The translations under genes were made by a program, and so were the position numbers. Positions 55,296 to 64,000 of a DNA stretch of 64,000 bases are shown here, piece by piece. The stretch's first letter is position 1. Each line of letters opens with the position of its first letter. The notes under the pieces are model-generated. The model saw only the letters and a program-made list of their open reading frames with translations. It was not told the DNA's origin and ran no database searches. Source of the DNA: Adiantum capillus-veneris. Its lineage: Eukaryota; Streptophyta; Polypodiopsida; Polypodiales; Pteridaceae. The stretch is from the NCBI GenBank assembly GCA_014529385.2, contig CM043958.1, positions 79,031,169-79,095,168 of the forward strand. Reading direction: 5' to 3'.

Positions 55296-56889
55296 ATTCT
55301 GTGTGGATTGGGGTGCAACGGAGTCCGTGAGCTATACAGAGGCAAACATTGTGTGTGTTGGGTGTGTTCCCCCTTTCCAATGGTAAGAATATGTTCAAAG
55401 CTAAAATTTTGTATAAATGATAAAAATATCTCCTATTAAAAACCTCGGATGCAAATTCTATCCATGTTGGGATGACCAAAATTTTCTCCTCTTCGATTTA
55501 TTGTCTCACAACTGTAGGCTTATTCTGCACCGATTTTAAGTTATTTCAAATTTTTTGAGCGTGGTCTGTTTTAGACAGATTTTAAAGAAGAAAAGGAAAT
55601 TTCTTTTCATGGGTAAATTAGTAGGTTTTGTTATCCAAATGTGGTGAAACTTATCATCCCCTAAGAAATAAGATAATTAAAAAAGGTCTACATGTTCAAA
55701 ACCGTACAGAGTGAAGCATGTATTCTCTAATGGCACATATGAGCTGGAAAGGCTAATGTTTGTGCTATATAAAATATAGTTATATATTAAAGAAATATTT
55801 TGCAAGGGATGTGGTTCCAAATGCAAATAGTCTCTTGGTTGAGCATAAATGCTCTACCTCGAGGGTGGACAATGATGATAGACCGCTTTTGGCGTGTACA
55901 ATGTAGCGTGTATATTCATGGGAATATGTAGAAAAAGATTTAAATACATGAATTTAGGATATTTTCAAAGTGATTTCAAGTTTTTAAAACGATGCAACGT
56001 GTACAAATTTTAAATAGTCATGCTTGCTTGCCATCAGTCGGGCACATGTATATGCTTGGATAGGGTATCGAGGCCTTGGATGTGGTCCCAAGTGGCTTAT
56101 TTTGGATCTATGGAATGTGTTGAAGCTTTTCAAAATGTAAGTAATTCAAGCAACAAGTGTGGGCACTCTCACCCAACCCGGGAAGACTGACACATGCAAT
56201 AAATGTCTATTTGCAACACGTGATATATTGCGATGTGCAAACCGCACTAGAAGTCATAGAAAATAGAATATGAGCATGGGGGAATGATATTTGAGTATCA
56301 AGGAGCAAGCCTAAAAAATGTGATGGATTTTGGAGTTCGTTTGGTATTTTTCCCGCAAAACTTTCCCGTCGAGGGTCACAATTGGCCAAAGCTGGGGCTA
56401 AAAAGGGAAAAAAATGGTATGAACTGCTTCAAATTTCCACATCACTCATAGTTCCATGAACCTTCATGATGAGGGGTACCTTTGAATCAAATAATTAGCC
56501 CTTTCACCTCTGTGTGTGTGGAAGGAAGCAGGGTTCCTATAGGTGCTCTAATGTAGTCCTGTCGCATTTGCGTCTTGTTTTTGTGTGTGTGGAGGAATGA
56601 ATGAGAGCTTTTTCTCTTCAAAGTTGCACTTGGGAGAGTCTATGGAAGTTATGTGGTTTCCATGGATGTGTATATGTGTGTGGAATTGAGAAAAGAAGGT
56701 GCAACTTTATTTTTGCAAGACTATGTGACCCTGTATCGGTGCCTTTAGGGTTGGGGCTACTCTAAAGAGTCCAACAGAATGGAGTTTGGTGAAGGTTTTG
56801 TAGTGGTTTGAGAGAGGAATTTTATGTCTGGAGCTTTTGAGTTTTTAATGATTTTTCTTGTATATTTTGGTCACCATAAAATGTGATTT

Positions 56890-57108
56890 CAAGTGTTGAT
56901 CAAAATCCACTCACCTTGTAGTGCGGGCATGCAAGGGCTTGTAGGTCGAGGTGTTTGGAGCTTGAATAGGGATTGTGGATAGAATTTTCATTGAGATCTT
57001 AACTGGTGGTGTGTGTGGAGTGGAATTTAAGTAAATTCCTTGTGTTTTGTTGAGTTGTCTATGTGTGTGAGTTTGTGCACGGTGTCTTTTGCTCCATCAA
57101 CACAATCA
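56890..57108 (-). repeat. Dispersed repeat, copy B (inverted relative to 26786-27000)
   Basis: Reverse complement of copy A over about 215 bp, sharing TGCACGGTGTCTTTTGCTCC and GTAGGTCGAGGTGTTTGGAG. Marks a second, otherwise unrecognised, member of that retrotransposon family on the minus strand. Confidence 0.8.
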
Positions 57109-59503
57109 GCCATGAATCATTAGTTAAATCACGTTACGATGGAATGCTTATGAGCATAAAGTTAGAAGAGTAATCTTATGCTTAAATCAGGCGTAGATGT
57201 ATGCTCTCTATGTAAGAGGAGATGGAAGATCATGTTCATATTTCTCTTTGAACACAAACAAGAATTGACTATAATTCAATTCGTTTATGCAACAACTAGG
57301 GATGCCATGGATGTGTATCTCACATACCTTCTTTCAGTGGTGAAGAAGAATACCCCCCATGAAGAAGATGAAGATTACCTACGAGTGCCTCTCTGAGAGA
57401 TCGCTTGCCTTGCAAGGAAGAAGATGTGAAAAACGAGTAGAAGCCCTGGAAGAAGCTCTCTATGCCTACCTCTCTTTGTAGAGCCTTCCTCTCTGTATAC
57501 AATGCTCTATAACTCTCCCAGAATTTCTCTCCCCATTTTCTAGTGTTAATTTTTGGCCTCCTCCTTTTGTGGTAATCTCCACAGACCCACTACGGTTATC
57601 TTGAGTTATTTTGTGGTCCAATTCCTTGTGCTATTCGGAGTTCCATTTCACAGTCACATTGCATGGCTTCCTTTCACGCTTAATCCTCGCTTCTCGTAGT
57701 CTATTTGGATCATCACTTGTAATACTTGGGCTCCTTGTGTTGTTTAATTTATCTTGCCCAATATATTGTAACATATTTATGTTTTTGAGGAGTTACAATT
57801 TATGCGTGTCTTCTCAGTAGCGAAAGGCGATAATTTTTCCATAGCACGACTTGCATTGTTAAAAAATAAATAAAATCTCATGACGTTAAAACATGATAAA
57901 ATTTATACAACAAGAACAATAATAAAATAGAATCAATATTCATAATTGATAAGATGGATAGTTTATTTATTTTTATTTTTTTGAATTTATCTTTTTTTTG
58001 TAAAATTCAAGGATCTTACACCACAAAAAGATTAGAATAAGTTTGCAACTTACTTTGACTTTTTTATCCTTGCGGAGCGTCAATATCACAGTTGATATTT
58101 TCTACATGCATATGAATGCAAATATTGACACCATGGGAAAGTCCAAAAAGCGTCACTCTTTTTGTGTCGAACAGCTCAATAGCAGCTAGTCATATTTAGA
58201 ACCACCAGAAAAATTTAACTTTTATTCAATTGAAGCTACGCACAATTAAAAATTGTAGTAAAGGGTGAGGGCTATCGAGTGATTGCATGTAATAGAGCTC
58301 TCTTTTATGCCAATGTTTGCTTCTAGGATTTCACAACAAAACCCCTATGTTATGCATATTTTGACCACAAGGATCCAGGCAATGGCTTGGCAAGGGACAA
58401 CTAGCCCATAGAATTGGAACAAAGACCATATATATCCAAATTCTAGGGTATGGTTGATCGTGCACTTTTCTTTTGTCCTCTCATATAAGGAAGAAGAGAG
58501 GTTTTTTCCATAATTTCATCATTTTTGTTTATGTAGAGTAGGTCTTGTTATCAATAATTTTCGATCATTTAGGAGTATATATGAGAGCACCTACAAAATC
58601 AGCTCTACTTGCACATGGAAGGAAGTTTGAGAAAGAGTGAAGCCCTTGGTTTAAGTCATCAAAAGTCCATAAATTTTTACTGTTTTTAATCACTTTTTTA
58701 TTTGGCTTTATTGATCCCTTCGCTTCCTTGAGTGTGATTGAGTATAGTGGGAGATGTAGCATTGTAGAGGAAGCTAGTCTGTGTTCTATGCATGCATATA
58801 GTAAGTTTTAAAAACATTGTAAGTAAAGATTATCTCATAGTCTTTTTTAGCAATCTATTCTCAATTATACCCCCTTTTCATTGTAGTGGTAGCCCTCTCT
58901 CCTTCAAAGTTTGGATTGTAGAACTATATATATAGCTGCTCCATATATATAGAGGGAACCTAGGGGCTATATATAGAGTAGCTATATATATAGGTAAACA
59001 TAGTTATATATAGCTCAACATGGATAAGGAAGGTTCCTTATGTCTTCTTGATCTAAGGTGAATATACGTATATCAATTATCAAATTGTCCATTAATTTTG
59101 AAATACAAGAAAAGGTGCCAAAAGTAGTATTGATTGAGCCATATATAGCATGAAACTACATATAGCTGGAACAAAGAGTACAATGGCTCAACTCATAGTT
59201 GTTGAAGCCAAAACACACTAGGAATAGGGGAAAATGTATTTTTCACTTTAAAGGTTTCCATAAAAGTTGAACAATATTCCTAACTACATGCTCAACCAAG
59301 TATGTAGAATTGAAGATGCCGCTATAAGATCAACTCCTAGGATAGAAGTAGAAAGAAAGAAAGACTTTAAAAGATGTAAGCGTACTTAAGCTAATCAAGA
59401 ATTAAAAAAATGACCTACCTTTAAATAACACCTTCACAAAAGAAATGGAAAGAATTTTTTTTATAGTAAATGACTCATTGTTTTCAAAAAATAATCATCT
59501 CTC
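57109..59503. other. No recognised gene
   Basis: AT-rich. 58920-59010 contains TATATATAG/CTATATATA palindromic runs. No open frame above 75 codons with a known motif. Confidence 0.4.
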
Positions 59504-60299
59504 TTGACTGAGAAAAAAAATCCTATCACGCAAAAAAGGGCAAAATTTCTCGTGGAAGGAGAATCAACCAGGACATCAAATGGCACAAAACAATATCAAA
59601 CTATGCATGAGCAGTGGGCAAGAGGTAGGATATGGAGGCGGTGCCAGGCTGCTAGAGCCACTAAGCTAGGTTTAGTGCAATATAGAGAAGAAGCTCCACG
59701 CACTGCTGATTGACTTGGTGTAAACATGCCTTTACTTTAGCGAGGAGGTCTGGCAGCTCATCTTAGCACGTACCCAAATCGGTCAGCGCCCAGCTTAGCC
59801 ACTCATGCACCTCCAACACCTGCTTGCTGACGGTGGCATACAGCACTGCTCCATCCAGGTGTGAAAGCCTCTCCATGGACATATGTAGCCCTTCTTGAAT
59901 CATCCATCAGCTCTAAGTAGCCCCGCAGAGGATGTCACTACCCACATCAATCTCTTGAGCCATGGCGTACCTACTGTTCAAATCATTGAGAGTAGAAGAG
60001 ATGACAAAGGCCATCACATCCTAGAGGAGGGCCTGCGTCTTTAATGAAGGAGAGAAAGAAAGAGTGGAGATATAGAGGGGAGTGCTAGTAGTGGAGTGGC
60101 AAAAGGCTATGAGAGACTGATGTTGGGCTGGATCATGAAGAAGAGAACCGCCTGCAAACATTGCATTCACCAGACTCAGACCCGCAACAGAAGCAGTGAT
60201 AAAAATGAGCGTTCCATATTGAATAGCACCTCAAACAGAATCAATGGCAGTGCTATTGGTATACAAGTTGCTTAAATATTCTAGCCTTTTGAGATCATT
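59504..60299. other. Probable decayed 5' part of the LINE, unassigned
   Basis: Short open pieces upstream of the endonuclease, including 59504-59713 rich in Arg and Thr. Could be LINE ORF1 or leader, with no diagnostic motif. Confidence 0.35.
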
Positions 60300-63125
60300 G
60301 TTACAAATCTGACACAATTAGAGCCTTCAAGATTTAGAATATCAACTCCAATCCAATCAAAGTTCATGAGGTATAAACAGCACGTGCGTACACGATACAT
60401 ACAACCTTCAAGGCCATTGTGGGCAGAGGGATATTGTGCCAGGAAGGGCTCAATGGATCATTATGTAGGTTCAGGGTTGCCTCTGGGCTTCCTGGACATC
60501 TATGTGCCAAATGTGTTGAGTGCACGTGCAGAGTTTTGGTCTCAGATTTTTTAGTCTCTGCTGCAGGCAGAGCAATGGTGCATAGGGGGGGACTTCAACA
60601 TGTTGGAGGACCCCTCTGATAGGATTGGTGGTAGCCATACTACTGTGCAAGGAATTGAGCTGGCAGCTAGGGAGAGGTTTTGTATGACTCTGTGGGTTTC
60701 AAATGTGTGGCAACATTCTAGCTTTTTGAGGCCTCAAGACAGCCTATGGCCTTCTCTTGCTCTGACCCTAGAGTTGGAGGAGTGAATCTATCTCGGATAG
60801 ATTGCTTCTACACTAGTGACCATTTTTGTGACTTGGGTGGGTCACTTAGCATCTTGGTTGGGATTTCCTTTTTGGACCATACACTAGTGATAATCATAGT
60901 GACTGATAGGCAAAGGAGAGGGAACACGATGCTACGCATCCCTGAGAAGGTCTTACTGGACTCTGCACTCAGAGAGTGAGTGGAGGCTCTTTCGACAGAG
61001 AGATTAGAAATGCAGGATACTCCTACATACATAGTGGCCTAGGACTTGCTCATCTTAGTCGACTCTTTCTTCAGAGGGATTCGGCTTGCCTGGTTGCAAC
61101 AAGAGAGGAGGAGCAACGTCTCCAACAGGGCATTGCTTCCCTGTAGAGGATGCATGAGTAGCATCCAAACAGTCCTTGGTTGGAGGAGGAGTTGCACTAG
61201 GCTCACCAAGATCTTAGCACAGAGGAGAGGCTTCTTGAGTTTGCTTTCCATTGACAGGCATCTTAGTGGACCCGGGTGGGTGATTGAGTGATAGGTAATT
61301 TCTTTGAGGCAGTGGGACCCCGCCATACACATGCCAATGTCAGTTGGTTGAGGAGGTTCGATGGGTCAGTTGCTTTAGACCCTGAGGACATGCTACTAAC
61401 TTCTACCATGATCTACTTTTTGCAGAGACTTAGTTAGAGTGACAGGATGCATGCAGAGAGGAGATGTGGGCAGAGATGGCTTGTCTTGTGAGTGAGGAGA
61501 TGCACCAGAGGCTTGAGCTACCTCTTCAGCTAGAGGAGATACACAAGGATCTTAGAGCACTTACCCGTGGTAGCTGTCTAAGTGAGGATGGTTTGACTCC
61601 CAGCTTTTTCTCGAAGTACTGGGACTTGCTTGGCTTAGATCTTTGAAGCTCTTTTCAACACATCCTGCACACAGGACAGATGCTTGATAGCATGAGTGAG
61701 GGCCTCATTTACCACATGCCCAAAGAGGGTGGCTCCTTCGATGAGAATCAATAGTGGCGACCCATAACCATCCTCAACTCATCCTACAAAAGTCTTGCCA
61801 AGGCTCTGAGTTTGAGGATTCAGTCACTTCTAGAGAGCATTATACATGGGACACAGACAGCTTTTGTAAAGGAGCGTAGTACCCTTGACAACATCTTTAC
61901 GTTTTGGGAGGCTTCAACCCTCACATGACTGTGTGATGAGGATTTGGTGATACTTCTTCTCAATTTTGAGAAGGCCTATGATAGAGTTGATTGGGACTTT
62001 TTAGAGGGCACTCTACGTAGCATGGACTTCTTAGATACTTGGATCAGAGGTGTGTCAGCTCTGTACAGACGAGCACACATTCATGTACTTTTTTCAGGAG
62101 GAGGTGATCGTTTCATGCTCACATGCTCAGTTAGAGAGGGCTGCCCTCTTGCCCCTTTCCTCTTTCTATTCTATGCTGAGGCGATGAGCAGGTTTCTGGT
62201 TTCACAGTAGGTTGGTCTACATGGCTTAGTGCTAGCTACTAGATGTTGAGTTTGCAGACGACACAGCCTTGTACTTGGATGGCAAGGACGTCAACCTTCA
62301 CAGGTGTGAGCAAGCTCTCAAGACTATTTGTTGTGCATTAGGCACACTTATCAACTGGAGAAAGACAATGGCTTTCTCGGGTTGGTAGTGCTCCTACGCC
62401 TGATTGGATGCTAGGTAAGGGTTTCATGTGGATGCCCCCAGGGACTACATTTTGATACTTGAGCTGTTAGGTTGGCTTGGACTTGTGTATTGAGCAGCCA
62501 ATTTCTCCCCTCCTCCTGTCCATCATGAGGAAGTTGTTACATTAGAGCTCCGCATAACTTTCTATGTCAAGCAGAGTCGTAATGGTCAACCAGGTGCTTT
62601 GGCTACTATATGGTACATCACCTCTTGTTGGATCTTTTTGAGTTCTTACATCAGCCAGGTAGAGAGGCTGATCCAGGAATTTCCTTTAGTCAAGGAGTGA
62701 CACTCAGATAGCCCAGGCCAAAGTGGCATGGCAGGTCATCATTATTCCTTGTTCCTAGGGTGGGGATCGTAGACCCACCACAACATAGCAGATCCCTTCT
62801 AGGGAAGTTTATCGTCAGAGAAATTTTGCAAGGAGAGGAGCCCTGGAAGAAGTTCTTGCTTCAGCGTCTCAGTGCTAGGGTGCCACAAGCTGGAGGCCCC
62901 TGGCAACCTTCAACAAGATGGATTTTCACATAGTTGCACAGAGTTGGCTTGTGCAGGAGACTAGAGGACCGCTTCATTGTGAGTCTGCTCCGAGACTGGG
63001 AGCAACTGCGGAGAGGCTTGGAGCAGCATCAGCCTACTTGCACGAAGGAGCGCTTGATACAACCCCTTGTTTGGAACCCCATGGTTAGCACTGAGTTAGG
63101 GTACATCACGTTTTATGCAGATTAG
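60300..63125 (+). pseudogene. LINE (non-LTR retrotransposon) endonuclease-reverse transcriptase relic
   Basis: The protein nicks DNA and reverse-transcribes the element RNA at the target. Endonuclease pieces: LGFLDIYVPNVLSARAEFWS (60475-60535), then in the next frame WCIGGDFNMLEDPSDRIGG (about 60570-60630). Linker: EEMHQRLELPLQLEEIHKDL (about 61495-61555). RT: GLTPSFFSKYW, WRPITILNSSYKSLAKAL, TAFVKERSTLDNIFTF, LLNFEKAYDRVDWDFLEGTL (61953-62010), REGCPLAPFLFLFYAEAMS, and the catalytic FADDTALYLDG at 62251-62283 with both Asp kept. Reading frames change at least six times. The 3' end is near 63125; no clear poly-A tail or target duplication was seen. Class is firm, clade probably L1-like. Confidence 0.85.
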
Positions 63126-64000
63126 CTTGAGATTTTTGTATTGATCACAACTTAAATCTACTTTTTCAAGCATTAAGTTCTGTACATTAATACCTCCCAA
63201 CAAACCATTATTTTATTAGAAACTCCTTGGAGAAACCACAAACCCCAAGTGTTTTCTCATTTATCAAATTTGAAAGTGCATATTTGAGCACAACTGTATC
63301 ATGTCCAATCTCTCTATTGTGGAACTTTCAATAGATTCATCAATTGTATCCAATAAAGTATCTATAGCGTTATCCCTTGCGAGAGGGATATCAAGTGAAT
63401 GATTCATATATTTAGAATTGTACCTTTGTCATCCAAGCATAAAATCCTCTTCCTTGTCAGTGATGGTCCCACCCTCCTTATGAGGCTAGCCATGTCAAAA
63501 TATCATGTTCTTGAGGCCTTGTCACTCTATCCAAACAAGTAGGATCCAAACTAGGTAGAGCCATATTAAAGACCCCTTACGAATGGAGGTTGAAGAGTAA
63601 GGTCAAGCATCTAGTTCCATGTCTAAACTCTTAGAGTAGGATCATTTGGAGAAAACAAGTTAATATGGTTCAAAGGACCCTAGTCAAAAATATTTGAAAG
63701 AATTGAGCTTTTTCGAGAGGAATAATCTAGCAACTAGAGTGTGAAGACTATTTTCAATAATAGTAAGAATACCATAATTGCGATGGACACCATAGAACAT
63801 CTTATGCATTTGAGCACATAATGTTTTCTAAAATTTTTGTTATTGAAAAAATACTACATTATAATTTTTCTGTCACAACCATTTATTAGAGGAAAAAAAC
63901 TTAGAGGGAGAATTTGATCCCTTTCCATTAAAGGTTCCACACTGCATTGAGGTGTATTTTGAACCTTTTGAGTTGGAGTGCTCTTGACATCTTCTACATC
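63126..64000. other. No recognised gene
   Basis: AT-rich flank of the LINE with no open frame or repeat that I can support. Confidence 0.4.

Larger units (their letters stand above)
54291..56889. other. AT-rich region with two microsatellites, no recognised gene
   Basis: Holds (GA)n at 55090-55139 and (GT)n at 55256-55292. Phrases such as ATTTTGCATCTCACACGTAGAGGCTAG (54827) and GATTTATTGTCTCACAACTGTAGGCT (55495) recur with CTGCACCGATTATGAG/CTGCACCGATTTTAAG, about 670 bp apart, suggesting a direct repeat. Possibly decayed LTR sequence. Confidence 0.45.

Overview
The window looks like nuclear DNA of a land plant. The clues are a CACTA (En/Spm) family with plant-type transposase genes, Ty3 and Copia retrotransposons primed from initiator-Met tRNA, a plant-type LINE, a captured fragment of a HIPP (heavy-metal isoprenylated plant protein) gene, and a long decayed PLS-type pentatricopeptide-repeat (PPR) gene. 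The wording of the PPR repeats and the number of old, nested elements suggest a fern or other spore-bearing vascular plant; that is inference. I found no intact single-copy host gene, tRNA, rRNA or CRISPR array.

Layout. 1-3571: 5' part of a minus-strand Ty3 element (gag, protease start, Met-tRNA primer site, about 1.45-kb LTR), apparently inserted into a minus-strand Copia element (3572-5886). 6640-10300: plus-strand PPR pseudogene, split by a large foldback element (7551-8002). 10301-12711: 3' end and LTR of another Ty3 element. 12712 to about 18250: minus-strand CACTA element 1, with a spliced TNPA-like gene (three exons, one nonsense codon), a TNPD-like gene lacking its central transposase domain, and the HIPP fragment. 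18430-24160: microsatellites, then a decayed plus-strand Tat-like Ty3 element with two RNase H domains. 24420-26230: degenerate tandem array of about 90 bp units. 26410-27700: gag fragment, LTR-like segment and microsatellite.

28333-32151 is the least familiar part: an unrecognised, possibly transposase-like reading frame followed by a clear but damaged histone H3-fold sequence. 32293-32728 is a second foldback element. 33335-38673 is CACTA element 2 (minus strand), holding the full transposase core that element 1 lacks, an array of about ten 173-bp units, long CT/CA microsatellites and a terminal inverted repeat at 38668-38673. 42814-53436 is a full-length minus-strand Ty3 element with both LTRs, a GAGAA target duplication and an unusual 3.5-kb extra coding block after integrase; it splits an acidic, tandemly duplicated open frame (42497-42813 and 53437-54290). 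60300-63125 is a decayed LINE.

The two CACTA elements share an architecture, but their subterminal motifs differ by one base (TAGCGACG against TATCGACG), and element 1 could move only with an enzyme supplied by a relative. Almost every coding region carries nonsense codons or frameshifts, so this is old, probably silenced heterochromatin. All assignments come from reading translations by eye; no database search was run.
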